Below, in pieces: positions 25,450-38,574 of a stretch of 64,000 bases of DNA. This DNA is from Polyodon spathula (Eukaryota > Chordata > Actinopteri > Acipenseriformes > Polyodontidae). The first letter of the stretch is position 1, and each line of letters begins with the position of its first letter. The stretch is taken from NCBI RefSeq assembly GCF_017654505.1, contig NC_054539.1:71528413-71592412 (forward strand), read 5' to 3'. The translations under genes and the position numbers were made by a program. Under the pieces are notes generated by a model that ran no database searches, was not told the DNA's origin, and saw only the letters and a program-made list of their open reading frames with translations.

Positions 25450-28400
25450 TTATATGGTATTGAAAGTATGGTGGCAGAAAGAGGTAGGCGTGATGCGTAA
25501 ACTGGGGTGTTATGGTGCAGTGTTTTGTGAAAGAATAATAATAATTCTAATTCTGTATGCGCTGTTTAATAGAGCTATATAAAGTGTCTTTGCTTTCGGT
25601 GTTGTGGTTTGCTGCACAACAAGATAGGACAAACACAATTTGGGACGTCTGTCTAGGGCTAGACTTGCTTAGCAGCAACACTACATCAATTTCCCATTCA
25701 CACCTGTGTTGACATGGGGCGGATATTACCAGGCCACAGCAGGGATCGATCTGCTGCTGTGTTTTACAGCGCTGGTGTGCCTTAAAAGGGATCGGGCTAG
25801 TGATGTTACATTTCTGCCATCACCAGTGTAAATCGTGAGCTGCACCAGGTGGCATGACCAGATGCTGAGTGTGCTGTCATCGTCAGCACTCGTTGTTAAC
25901 ACAGAACCCGTGCTTCACTTTCTAGATCATTTTACCTTACTTCAATGTCTTTGAGACCGCGTGAAAAATCAGTAATTTCTATTCTGCAGCCCAGTATATT
26001 TATATCCCACCTTGAAAGGACTGACTGTTTTATCTAATTTTGCTGTTCTCAAATAACATTTCAGATTATTGGTACCCTCTACTGAATGTAACTCGCAGTG
26101 TAATTCAAACCATTTGTCATTGCTGTTAATTTCATCAAAGAAGCATGATAAGGTGAGGTGTAATAACAACTCATAGACAGTGTAACATGTAGCTTTCATG
26201 TGTCTTTTTTTATAATCGAAAGGGAAACAACTCAAAGTTGTATAAGCACGGGTATAAGAAGGACTAAAAAGCAGCGTCAATTAATTTATCATGGGCTACT
26301 TTTATTATTATTTGTGATAAACTCAATAAATAACTTCATTTTTAAGCATGTCTGTTATTTACCTATGACAAAACAACATTGTTCTTATTTTTAGTGAAAT
26401 CTGCAAAAAATGGATACACATTTAACTATTGATTGAAATACTGTACATGTAATAAATTAGAAAGAAAAAAATATGAATTCTCTCAAAATAATTTCAGTGG
26501 TATGGCTTCTTCCAAATTACAGAATATCCTGTATACTGTTACTACATGATAAAATACTAATGTTTTAAGAATTCAAGTATATTATTAACATGTAAGAAAC
26601 TCTACATTTTCTCAGTATTCAGTTTCATGTTTAATATCATTATTTTATTTATTGGAAATTGTCACAAGGGGCAACTGCTTATTCTGCCCCCCTACTGTCG
26701 TTTAGGAAATTGAAAATCTCTATACAAAACCAGTGCTTGAGGGGGAAACATATTACAGCTGCACCCCCTTGTGGCCGTACAGAATAGAATATTAAACAGG
26801 AAGGAAGTCACACAAGTGTAGTCCAGGTTTCCAGTTGGGATTCACACACGGGTATCAGGGGTGCAAAACCCCACAGGCAAACGTCTGCATCCACATCCAT
26901 ATATAAAATAACAGCAACATCAAAAAGCCCATAGGCAAGATTGAAAGACCGAAACACAGCATTGATAGATGTCCTGTAGTATAGAAATGTAGGATGGAAT
27001 GATTGCAGACTGCTTGGCCCAGGATCTTGTCTGCTTCTGGTCTGGCAGGCGTCGTCCTCAATTGATGTGCAACTGTCAACGCCGGTGAGAGGTTAACTAA
27101 GGCGGGCTGGTGGAGGACCATTTACCCCAAGAAGGGAGATGCAAGGAGGAGGCAGGGGAGGAAGACTTTCAGAACATTATGTAAAAGGTAGGCTTAGTTG
27201 TCAATAATAATAATAATAATATACACTTTGGATGAATAAATAATAACATTAACAGTCCCCCTGTAGTTTTGGTTATACATTTTGGGTGGCCTTTGTTTTT
27301 GCGCTGTGCCTCAGAGCTCTCTTGGTTTTATATTCCTGTTCATCCCAGAGGGGGTTATTGCGGTGTTGGCCACAAGGCTGATGTCACCGCACCTGTTGTG
27401 TTTTTGCCTTCACAATGAGATGCTGCATTGCCTTGGAAGATGACCAAATGCTGCAGTAGTGAATCACTCCTGCAGTCACTCACAGAAGAGTTAGTGTTGT
27501 GGGGTGGAGATGTTTTGGTGCCAATAGGATTGGGATCTGTAAAAGATGTAGACTGTCATGTGTGGGAAGCATCACAACAGCAGCGGTCTGGCCATTGAGG
27601 GCTATTTTCAATGAAGACATTTTATCTAATCAATTGATATCTTAAAATGTATTGTCATCAACATTCCATCCTAATGTTTTCAGTCAACTCATTAACAAAA
27701 ACTCACCAAGGAAAAAAGTGAGCAATGATGTGATCGAGAGTAACAGCCTTTCAAATGCTGGTATCACTTTAAAAGAAAAAGCCCTACATGTATTTGTGGA
27801 TGTTAGTTAAATATGTTGTAGCCAATACATTAATTCCACAAATCTTACCAGTTGTGCACTTAGATTTGTGTTACCAACAAGAAAATAAAAATGTCAAAAG
27901 TAAGTTAATTCCTGTGAAATTCTTATTATTCACAAAACAATGACTGCAGTTATTGCAGAATTTACACTATAAAGAATTCAGATTTAAATCAAGCATTGCA
28001 CTTGAAATGACATCAGGCCTTTTTTATTATATATTTATTGCTGAAACTTTCGCTTGAGGCTTGGAACTGTAACACCTTACAATGCAGCTCGGACTGCGTT
28101 ACAAAGAGAATGTGTTTATACATTCAACAGTATACCTGATAGTTACAGATGGACTCTTAAAGGTATAGATCTTCTATTTGAAAATCCCTTTTCCTATCCT
28201 TTATTAGTTGGTGCTCCGTTTCCATGTACTGTAAACCGTAACCCTTAATCAATGTGTAGTTGAATGTTTCAAATGGATTTTTTTATTTCACTCTGAAGTT
28301 ACAACACTATAGACCAGCCCTCTCCTCCACGATGGTCCACTGAAGGGTATTTAAGACCCTGTTGTGATGACTTGGTGTGTGTGCACAAGTCAATCCTAGT

Positions 28401-28844
28401 GTATTTCAAAGAAAACTCCCATGTGCTTACCACCTTGTGTTGCTACTATTATCATTTAAAGACTTTTAAAGACATACACAATCTTTACAATGAACAGCTG
28501 CCTCTGCCTTGACCTACAGGTTTTGGAGTAATACTGATATCTACTGTACCTTTCCATACTATGTATCCATTTACTGTAAAATATCATGCAAAAAACCCCC
28601 CAAAAAACAGTAGTATACAGTACTTAGAAATACTTCAGATACAGTGGAATATAGAATATATGTTGAGAATTGATGGAATTTCAATGAAGTGTGCTTAAAG
28701 CTCCATTTGTGTAATAAGTAAGTCACCATAAGTAAACAAATCACCAGAGATTTGTGTTGCTAGTCAATCACAATGATTGGTTGGTCTACATAGATAATTA
28801 CAGGTACATAAATACAGTAGTTACATATATGTGTGTGAATGTGT
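25450..28844. other. Non-coding stretch
   Basis: No recognised exon. A minus frame at 27121-26855 (88 codons, with a hydrophobic LPMGFLMLLLFYIWMW segment) has no family I recognise and no splice context. Confidence 0.5.

Positions 28845-28875
<31 letters not shown>
28845..28875. repeat. (GATA)n microsatellite
   Basis: About eight GATA units just left of the Tc1 element. Confidence 0.95.
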
Positions 28876-28881
28876 CACATA

Positions 28882-30510
28882 CACTACCGGTCAAAAGTTT
28901 TAGAACACCTCCATTTTTCCAGATTTTATTGAAATTTACGCATATTAATGTCTCAGTGTACTCTGAAATTAAAGCATAGAACAAATAAACAATTGGAGAT
29001 AAAAAAAGAAATCATGGAATCGTTTTGTTTAACAAAATTTAATCTAAATTTTTGACTCATGAAAGTAGCCACCTTTTGCAGATATAACAGCCGAACACAC
29101 TCGTGGCATTCTTTCTATAATGGAAATCAAATATTGTTTGTAAAGTTCTTCCCAACACTGTTGCAGAAGTTTCCACAAATGTGTTGCACTTGTAGGTTGC
29201 TTTGCTTTCACCCTTCTGTCCAGTTCATCCCAAACCAGCTCGATGGGGTTTAAGTCTGGAGACTGTGCTGGCCATTCCATGATTTGAAGCCTACCGTCTT
29301 GTTCTTTTCTTCTGAGGTAGTTCTGACATAGCCTGGAGGTATGTTTTAGGTCATTATCTTGCTGTAGGATGAACACCTGACCAACTAGGCATATACCAGA
29401 GGGTATTGCATGGCGCTGCAAAATGCTGTGGTAGCTGTTTTGGTTCAAGGTGCCACTCGCTCTGTGCAAGTCGCTGACTCTGGATCCAGCAAAAGAGCCC
29501 CAGACCATCACGCTTCCCCCTCCATGTTTGACAGTTGGTGTCACATACTGAGGAACCATCCTTTCGCCTACTCGACGGCGTACAAAAACCCTGCGTGATG
29601 AATCAAAGATTTCAAATTTTGATTCTTCGGTCCATAAGACCTTCTTCCAGTCTTCAGTAGTCCACTGGCAGTGCTTCATGGCCCAGGCAAGCCTCATTTT
29701 CTTATTTTGCCATCTTAGCAATGACTTTCTTACTGCCACTCGACCTGTCAAACCTGCAGCTCGAAGTCTTCTCTTCACAATTGAAACTCAGACTTGCTTA
29801 CTTCGACCAGTGTTAAGCTGTGCTTGAAGCTGTGGTCCTGTGAGCCACCTATCACACAAGTTTTTGACTCTCAGAAACTTGTCTTCTGATTCTGTTATGA
29901 CTTTGGGTCTGTCAGACCTCTTCCTGTCAGAGTTTCCTCCAGTTTCCAAGTGCCTTTTGATGGTGTAGGAAACTGTACTCACTGACACCTTGGCTTTCTT
30001 TGCAATTTCTCTAAAGGAAAGACCTACACTTTTAAGGGTTATAATGGTCTGTCTGTCTTCCTTTGTTAATTGCCTTTTTCTCACCATTATGATAGCAATA
30101 TACTACTTCCTGCAGTACAATACTGTCCAAATAATGCTTAAGAGGGTGTAGTAATGCAGTCTCTTCCAACACTGCTTTTATACAGACAGAGGGTTTGTAA
30201 GTAATCAACAAAAGTTGGGACACCTGTAGGAATTGTTAGCATCAACTTTCAAGGCTTAATTTACTTCCATTGCTGCAGAACAGCTGTAAGTTGTTAACCC
30301 ATTACTTGTTCCCTGAAAAAGGCCTTTTTGTATAACTCTGAAATGTACATTATTTTTCAGTTTTTGGTAACCTAAACTTTTTTTTTTTAACCTCTGGCAG
30401 TTTACCGCTTACCTTTGTACCATTTCAGGTTATTCACTGGACTTGAACTGCTTAAATTTCAATAAAAACTGGAAAAATGGGGGTGTTCTAAAACTTTTGA
30501 CCAGTAGTGT
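28882..30510 (-). mobile_element. Full-length Tc1-like transposon, transposase with one stop
   Basis: Terminal inverted repeats begin near 28884 (CGGTCAAAAGTTTTAGAACA) and end near 30509 (GTTCTAAAACTTTTGACCAG). The outer bases resemble other fish Tc1 ends. A (GATA)n tract abuts the left end and (GT)n(AT)n the right, consistent with insertion at TA-rich repeats. The element carries one transposase frame on the minus strand. Confidence 0.95.
29044..30087 (-). pseudogene. Tc1-family transposase, one in-frame TGA
   Basis: The frame opens at 30087 (MVRKRQLTKEDRQTIITL), a helix-turn-helix N-terminus with LSFREIAKKAKVSVSTVSYT. It is interrupted by TGA at 29790-29788 and continues in the same frame to 29044. 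The catalytic half has TEESKFEIF (the usual first Asp is Glu), GGGSVMVWGSF, QQDNDLKHTSR and SPDLNPIELVW. There are 38 residues between the second Asp and the Glu, matching the spacing of the DD38E subgroup. The TGA may be a decayed CGA codon (inference). With a premature stop and an altered first catalytic residue, activity is unlikely. Without the stop it would be 347 codons, the usual Tc1 size. Confidence 0.9.
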
Positions 30511-30554
30511 GTGTGTGTGTGTGTGTGTATGTATATATATATATATATATATAT
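30506..30554. repeat. (GT)n(AT)n microsatellite
   Basis: GT repeats grade into AT repeats at the right end of the Tc1 element. Confidence 0.95.
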
Positions 30555-31584
30555 TCGTGTAATGTGTATTATTTGCCTTTTCAAAGTGTGGCTTTAATTG
30601 GTGTATCAAAAGATGCTGATAATGGGGAACACAAACTTCAAACAACTTTAAAAGAAAACAATTCACCACCCCCATGTTTTTGTTTTTTATGATGTGTCAA
30701 CTGTTGCTGTAAGAGAGAGAGTTATGGATTTTGGAGCAAGTAAGGAATGAATTCATGCATAATGAAACAGCCAGCTCATTGTAAACCACAGAAAGGTACA
30801 TTTATTACAATATGACAGCCATAATAGAACAGATGTTTCCTGCACTGCATAGCCTGTGCAGTAACCATCTAGTAAAGCTGAAGATAAACTCTGTATGCAT
30901 CAGATTAATTCATGTTATGTTACTTTAATTATTGTTGCACTTGTCGACAGGAATAAGCACACCAAAAGACATGCCATCTCTGACAGAGGTGTTATATATA
31001 GAAGTGTATGGAGCACCATCATTTTGAAAAAAGCTTGCTTGAAATTTAGATGTACAGGAACTTCCAATAAAAAAGAGTAATTGGCAGAGATAATTACTGC
31101 AGAGGGGTGCAGCTGTTGCTTGGGTTTTCTGTTTGCCGGCTGTATTCTCTGCCAGTTGGTGTCTTACTTTCTTGCAGCCAGTGATTCATGCATAATCCTG
31201 ATCTGTGCCAAGTCACAGAATCCACAGTTATATGGGTCAAGGGTTGGAAAACATCTGTCAGCTATCATGTTGTACAGATGTAAATGAGCCCAGTAATAAC
31301 AATATAAATCTTGCTGATCCTCTCAGCCAATCAGGTTCTGAGTAGAGTGGTCATCATCCTATGGTAGACTCCCTCTAAAATCTAACAGGACTTTAGAAGC
31401 CTGTTTGGTTTATAATGGCAAAACATCCTTTGTCATTACCTGGTATATAATTAACCCTTTCTTTCGTTAATTGCCCTTGGCTTTAGGACACTTGCAGTTG
31501 CTGCAGTCAATAATTTGTCAGTGGCCGCTGTGCCGACATTAATGCTTACTGCAAACCCACCATCAAAAAAGCAGCATGAAGAAA

Positions 31585-32346
31585 ATGTACCACTACACGA
31601 CCATTTCAGCACAATTCAAATGCACCACTACACGACCATTTCAGCACAATTCAAATGCACCACTACACGACCATTTCAGCACAATTCAAATGCACCACTA
31701 CACGACCATTTCAGCACAATTCAAATGCACCACTACACGACCATTTCAGCACAATTCAAATGCACCACTACACGACCATTTCAGCACAATTCAAATGCAC
31801 CACTACACGACCATTTCAGCACAATTCAAATGCACCACTACACGACCATTTCAGCACAATTCAAATGCACCACTACACGACCATTTCAGCACAATTCAAA
31901 TGCACCACTACACGACCATTTCAGCACAATTCAAATGCACCACTACACGACCATTTCAGCACAATTCAAATGCACCACTACACGACCATTTCAGCACAAT
32001 TCAAGTGTACCACTACACGACCATTTCAGCACAATTCAAGTGTACCACTACACGACCATTTCAGCACAATTCAAATGTACCACTACACGACCATTTCAGC
32101 ACAATTCAAGTGTACCACTACACGACCATTTCAGCACAATTCAAGTGTACCACTACACGACCATTTCAGCACAATTCAAGTGTACCACTACACGACCATT
32201 TCAGCACAATTCAAGTGTACCACTACACGACCATTTCAGCACAATTCAAGTGTACCACTACACGACCATTTCAGCACAATTCAAATGTACCACTACACGA
32301 CCATTTCAGCACAATTCAAATGTACCACTACACGACTATTTCAGCA
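31585..32346. repeat. 35-bp minisatellite, about 21-22 copies
   Basis: The unit is CCACTACACGACCATTTCAG plus CACAATTCAAATGCA. After the first copy (TGTAC), the proximal half is uniform (AAATGCAC), whereas copies from about 31.99 kb read AAGTGTAC or AAATGTAC. The unit has no stop in any plus-strand frame, so three long overlapping frames run through it (up to 315 codons); they are not convincing genes. Confidence 0.97.
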
Positions 32347-33396
32347 AGACGATTCCATTGGTCCGTCTCTTCTTCGTCCGTGAATGGCAGATGGGGCTTG
32401 GATTGGAATTGTGGTGCACTTGCAGAGTGCCAGCGCAAATCCTAATGGTGCCTGAATGCTGACACCTGACTATATGACTCACCTTTCATAAGAATTGAAT
32501 TAACAAGTGCTACCTTAAAGAAAAAAAAAAGTCTGGGAACTGACCATTTTGATTGTCTGACAGTTATCAAAATATCTGCAAACTAAAAAATACTATAAAA
32601 CCAATGCAAGCTATCTAGTAGAAGGGTTAATTACAAAACAGACTTACTTACCTTAAGCTTAGCTGTGGTTTGACAGGTACTAAAGCTATAAAAAAAAACA
32701 TACTTAAACGCTTCACTCTGTGAACCTAGCACTTCCTCAAGAAGTGATAACTAAGGCTTTAAAATCAACTTGGTTTTTACACCTTTTAGCGGAAAAGGTT
32801 TGTGAAACTTAAATATTTTCTTTATTTTATTATGAGGACAGAATTGACTTCTTACGACTCATTTAAAGGATTGCCAGACTGAAAATGGATTTTGCCTGGC
32901 CTAAAGTTGTTTGCTTTATTCAAAAGTATTTTTAGCCTTTTCATTTTATTCATGACAGAACAATAAACCAGTTGATTGCAGCGAATACAGCAGCACTTCA
33001 ATTTTTGCATGAGGAAGTTGGATAGGACACACAAAGGTTGGAAGCTTTAAATACCTTTTTGTTTATTCTCTTCCATTTCCCCCCTCACACCAAGTCTGCT
33101 GTCCTTATCCTTATTTATTTTAAAGAAATCACTTGACGAGATGACCTTTGAACTTTACTCCACCTTATCCATGTTGTTGCGTGTTGGTGGGGCATTCCAT
33201 CATGACAACAAACCAGCGAAATGGTGTCCATGACTAAACACATGGAGTATAAGTGCAAATTGCACTTGCTAATTTATGTCTTAAAACTATTTTTACGATT
33301 GGTTCATTGGAATCATATTCTTTTTGAGGTTAGTGATATAATAGGATATGCATGGACCGCAGACACATCAAGCATACAGTTTACCAACTTATTATC

Positions 33397-35233
33397 AATG
33401 TTGGGCACGTTACTGAAAAAAAGTTATTTATTACTCATTACTTTAGAAAAAACAAATATAATGTCATCACTTATTACTTAAGAAAAAAGTAGCGAGTTAT
33501 ATTATTACTTGCTATATTTATTTCTCTTGTCTTGTCCTCCAAAACAGTTGATGTGACTATTGTTTACTATTTAACTATGTCTGGCAATTAATTTATTAAA
33601 TGTGTCAAACAGGTTTTACGTTCTTTTGGTAGTATAACAAACAACTCTTAATGTACTGGAAATAGCAAATAGTAAATTGTAATCATTACAATACATGCAA
33701 CTTTGGGGAAGTCATAAGGAGTGAAAAAAAAACTGAAGTTAAATAAAGGCTTTTTATGAGAGAATAGCGAGCATTAGTTGGAAAAAAAATGTGTTTGATA
33801 AATGACTTAACGTATTGTAATAGATAAACAGAGTTTGTATGATTTTGTTGGGAGACTCTCGATATAGAGGCGTGATCTGCTTCTGTCGCTGATCCTAGTG
33901 GCGTGTCACATTGACATGCAGGAATCCATATGCTGCACCCCTGCCCTGTTGATGATGGGCAAAAAAGCCTCTTGATTTAATATTTTCAAAAGTTATCTAT
34001 GCATTGGTTATACTGTAGTATTTTTTATATGCAATGCAATTTGAGTTCTTCAAAGCATACATTCAGTCAAACTATTTTAAACCCAAATTGTCCTTATTGT
34101 ATTGCATCAGAAGTAGGTTACTGAAGAAGAAGCTGTTTATGTACCTGTCGGGATCTCGGCTAACCCTGGCTGAGCACACGCATGCAATGAGAGCTGTTGT
34201 GTTCAGGGTTTTCATGTGTTCAAAGAAAACAGCAGTTACATCTTTAAGGACTGTCATAAGCCAAGGTGGTATTGTTTTTGGTTTATCATGTTGACTGAAA
34301 ATACAATAAAGAGCAGTTCATGTTTACGGTATCTGAACTGAAATGTATTTCCAATGTAGGTGTGTGGGAGGGTGGTGGGTAATTCACTGACACACGAGAC
34401 AGAACAGTTGTACTTGGAACACCGCCCAGGTGCCCAGTTTTATTTTCAGCAATTTCACTGTTTTACCCGCAGAGGGCACTGTTGTCCGTGGGCTGCCTAT
34501 CAACAATGATAAACAGCACCGTGGAAATACCAAAGTTGGTAAGTTGAATAAACTGCGGGCGCACTCGCAGGTGCTCAAAATAATATAGAGAACAGAAGGC
34601 GAAAAGAACAAGGGAAAATAAAACAGTAATAAAACTACAAATAAAAGGTGCTGCACTCGGCAGCGTTATCCCGGTCGCCACTACCCGCACGACCCGGATC
34701 GCTGTCCTACTCTGGCGGCTCCCTGCCTACTCTAAACAATAGTTCGGGGTCTGCCCAAGGGTTCCCCACTGTCACTCTCTGGCTTGTTCGCTGTTCCCAG
34801 CTGGTCTGTCCGTCCTTGACCAGCGCTTCCGCACACACAGCGCGTCTACAAAGGCAGACCTGAGGAAACAGAAGAGCGTTATTTTATAGGACCAACAATC
34901 TCCCAAGACGCTCCTCTCAGCCATTCAGAGAGGGGGAAAGTCCACACACCCACTTTCCCACCTCCCCGTGTCACTGCTATGACTCGCAGGCGGTTGTTGG
35001 GCGACTGCCACCCTCTTCCTGCAGCCCGTGAACACGCCAGCAGAGTCAGCACAGATCTCTCCCTGTTACAAGGTGTATAACAGAAAATGTAACGAGACAA
35101 GCTAGTTTATTTCTTGCAAAAAGTAACTGCAATATTATTACTCCCATCAAGAATCAAATTACTAGTTATGGTATTGACAAAAATAATATATTACAGTAGC
35201 ACATTACTGAAGTAATGAGTTACCCCAACTCTG
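33397..35233. mobile_element. hAT-like non-autonomous element interrupted by an LTR
   Basis: The left end CAATGTTGGGCACGTTACT and right end GTAATGAGTTACCCCAACTC are imperfect inverted repeats. The GTTACT/AGTAAC-rich ends match a common fish repeat type. The flanks share TTATTAT (33389-33395 and 35236-35242), compatible with an 8-bp hAT target duplication carrying one indel. Confidence 0.5.
34388..35070 (-). mobile_element. Putative solo LTR, minus orientation, nested
   Basis: The minus strand starts TGTAACAGGGAGAG (or TGTTATACACC 12 bases earlier) and has CCTATAAAATAACGC near 34890, AAATAAAACTGGGC near 34445 and an end at GTGTGTCA. It is GC-richer than its surroundings. It splits a hAT-like element. 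Confidence 0.55.
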
Positions 35234-35395
35234 CTTTATTATATAAGCAATAAACCAGCAGAAGATGCTTTTCTAAAACAAATGTCAACATATACAATGT
35301 CATATATCATTCTGCGGTTTAGTCAAATCAGACTGAGAAAGAATTGCCTCAAGAAAATGTTGATTTACCTGACACGTGGCTTGTGCTCAATGGAC

Positions 35396-35713
35396 AGACA
35401 GGTATGACCAAAAGTTTTGCATCACCCTATAGAATTAACACATTTTGCTTCATAAAGCTTCATAAAACATATTGCATTACATAGCGCTTTGTAGTTTTCC
35501 ATTTACTGGTACTTAACGAAAACCTGCCAATGTGACATTCCGAAATGTAACATTAAATTCTGCACTGCTATTATGGCTTTTGCGATATCTGTTTTGTAGT
35601 TTATTTGATTACATGATGTTAAATAAAAGATCTAAATTATGTTCATATAGTTTTATTTTTTATGTCTCAATCCTATAATTCTAGGTGATGTAAAACTTTT
35701 GGCCACAGCTGTA
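35396..35713. mobile_element. Tc1/mariner-derived MITE, about 320 bp
   Basis: Inverted ends: left ACCAAAAGTTTTGCATCACC, right GGTGATGTAAAACTTTTGGC. No coding capacity. The CAAAAGTTTT core is typical of Tc1 termini. Confidence 0.75.
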
Positions 35714-35740
35714 CACAGAGCACATTTGGAACACAGTATT

Positions 35741-35771
35741 GTACACATACACACACACACACACACACACA
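35741..35771. repeat. (AC)n microsatellite
   Basis: About 13 AC units. Confidence 0.9.
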
Positions 35772-38099
35772 TCTTTTGACAGCTGCTTTTAAAAGGTATA
35801 TTAAAGTTCCAGAAAAGGCTTGGCTTTTACTTGCCACTACCTATACTTACAGACCATGTAAGTATCGATACAACCATGGCTCCTGGAAGCAACAACCAAG
35901 GGGATTTCAAATACATTCTGTAGTGTAGTTTAGATAAATTAAGAGTAACCTGTGATTTGACTAGTTCACATTAGAATGCACACACACTGTTGAAAGTTCT
36001 AGTTCTCTTATAGTATATGGAACCGCATAGTCTCATATGAAATGCATATCATATTCATTACCATTGTGTCAGGCTCTGTTTTCTAATTAGTGTCTCGAAA
36101 ACCCCCAAGGCCTAGTTTGGTCCATTTCAGAAAGCTTTCAGTAAAACATATATTGGTATTATTAGGTGAATTAGGACTATGATAAAATTATTTTCTAAGG
36201 TCCATTCCACAATATTATCTACTAAAATATGCATACCCATGTGATTTCTATAGTTTTCCTTAGTATACTAGAGTTAATTAAGATTTCAGAATGGGGGAAA
36301 CATGGTTTCCTAACCTGTTCAAATATTTTGTAAAGCTTCTCAAAGTGCCAGTCCATGTATCCAGATGTGCATGGTCTACTCTGTGCACCCACAGGTTGCT
36401 GCTGAAACATTTGATCACTTCACAATTGAATATGTCTAAGTTAATAACGACCTTATTGTAAACAGAACAGAGTTATTAACCGTTTACATACTGTTTCAAT
36501 ATAAAATGTTAATTGTCGTGTTCTGTATCGATATGATAGCACAATTTGTGTTTGCACTTAGTTTGAACTTATAACCTTTGTGGTAACATGGCTGGGTACA
36601 ACGTTGTAGGTGCCAGGAGACAGCACTCTGGAGACTTTGCTTTTGCAGTTCCAACACGATTTTATTCACAAATTATACAACACAAAATAAACAACAAAAA
36701 GCCTATTTTCACTAACTACACAATTTGTTTTTGGATGTTGTTTGATATTCTATTGTATATTGTAGTATTGTGTAGAATATTTATTTTAAATAATGGATGG
36801 AAGAATGCTATAACTAAACAAATTGAGTGCCTTTATTCAATTGAGCCAGTAAAACACAGATATAATGACATGTTTTATTAGGAATAATACTTACTGTATT
36901 AATTGAATTACTGAAGTTGTGCAATGCCAGCCACCTTGTCATGTGTTCTGTAAACAGCTCAACTACACAATGTATACTGGGTACAATTCCATTGACAGTT
37001 GAAATTGGTTTTCGTTTGCTCGGGCCGGAGCCTGGGTTGTGTTTCTCTGCTTGCACAGCAGAGTGTTCTTGAACATTCTGCTGAATGCATCCCATGTTAT
37101 CAGATAAGTATGTAACCACTGGAGGAGCCTGGGGTGCAGGCTGTGTGCTAGTGGCTATAAATTTAAAATGAAAAGGGTGCTCGTTTGTAATTCTCTATAC
37201 TGTAGAGGGCTACCCAATCCGTATGATGGCATTGTAAGCTATGAACATTTCTATTGAATAAAAATACTCTGAGACGCAATTAACAAGAGACGTAGTGCAT
37301 TTTTCCACACCTACACTGTCTTGATAAAGATTTTGGATGAAGGTTGCCCTGGAGTATAAATTGTATGAGTCTGAGCTGTAGTGCCTGAGATGATATCATA
37401 CTACATTATGTAGTTCTTAATTCATATTTGCAATTAGAACCATTACGAATTATATAAACCGCAAAAAAAAAGGTAAGGGACAGTACAATAATACAAAAAA
37501 AAATACTAACCAGAGGTAACAAAAGCATATGACTCCTGTCCAAAAAGGTGATAAAAACACTTGGAGGGCAATTTTGTGAATATGGTATCTGTTCTTGTTG
37601 CCTAAGGCAACAGGCTTGTTTGAGCTTTAGCTTCCACACGAATAAAATGTGCATGGCACAGACTGAATGTACATTAAGCCCCCATGAATACTTAAGTAAA
37701 AGATTATAAAGTTGTGGGATTCTTTTTAAGTAGTTACTGCAAGGAACATATTCTGTAACAATGGCTTGAAGATAATTGGAACCACTCTGTCTGGGGAAAC
37801 CCCCACAAGTATGTAAACTTCAGGATTTACTACCAATCTTCAAAACACACAGACTGAACACATTTGTAAACAAAAGCTCTGATTCTAAACACAGCTAATG
37901 GTCTATTCATTCTCCTGCAGACCATGCAGAGACAATTAACGGACCATTCATTTTCAAATAATGACAGTTTTTGTATTTATTTATACAATAAATTAACTCA
38001 TTGAGGCCGAGATCTCATTTATAAGGGGATCCTGTCACACAGACACAATCATACATAAAACAACACAATTAATATTAACAACAAATAAACAATGTGGAC
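35772..38099. other. Non-coding stretch
   Basis: No exon recognised. 36.59-36.71 kb (CAACACGATTTTATTCACAA and A-rich AAATAAACAAC) resembles an LTR fragment but no boundaries are seen. Confidence 0.45.
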
Positions 38100-38573
38100 T
38101 AAAAAATCATTCATCCTCTGCTGGTGGGGGGAAGCGATACCAGCAGGCATTCATCCTCTGCTGGTGGAAAGGGAACAACTCCCTCTCAGGCTTTTGATCC
38201 CCGTGGTCCCTCCGTCTGGGCGCTGGATTCTCGTGGTCCCCCCGTCTGGGCGCTGGAGACCCTGCTACCTGGGCGGCTGTTCTGTTTATAGCCCCCTCCA
38301 GGTAGCAGAGGACCAGCTCCACACCTTCCTCCAGGGAGTTTGGGGTGTGTTCCCTCTCATACACCTCCCATCACTCCCTGTCCATCAGCCACAGGACCCG
38401 GATGGCTATGGGCATGGACTGGGCCTCCAGCCCAGCATTGTCCTGGATCCAGTCCCTCAGCCTGACGGCGTCTTCTGACTTTTTTTTTTTGTCGTTTTTT
38501 TTTTAAACAGGAAATTGCGGTTCCTGCTCTGGTCTGCCTCTAGGAGGCGCTGGTAATCCCATGATGACACCAC
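38100..38573 (-). pseudogene. 5' internal (gag-like) remnant of the same LTR retroelement
   Basis: After the LTR a short ATG frame MGLPAPPRGRPEQEPQFPV stops in an A-rich run. A second frame then reads LRLRDWIQDNAGLEAQS, VLWLMDREW and LEEGVELVLCYLEGAINRT, with a short tandem repeat APRRRDHGDQ-like. This resembles the start of a retroelement gag region. No protease, polymerase or second LTR is seen. Confidence 0.45.
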
Positions 38574-38574
38574 G

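Noticed and set aside
31515..32462. A 315-codon repeat protein
   Set aside because: The frame exists only because the 35-bp unit lacks stops in every plus frame; three equivalent frames coexist and no promoter or splice context supports any.
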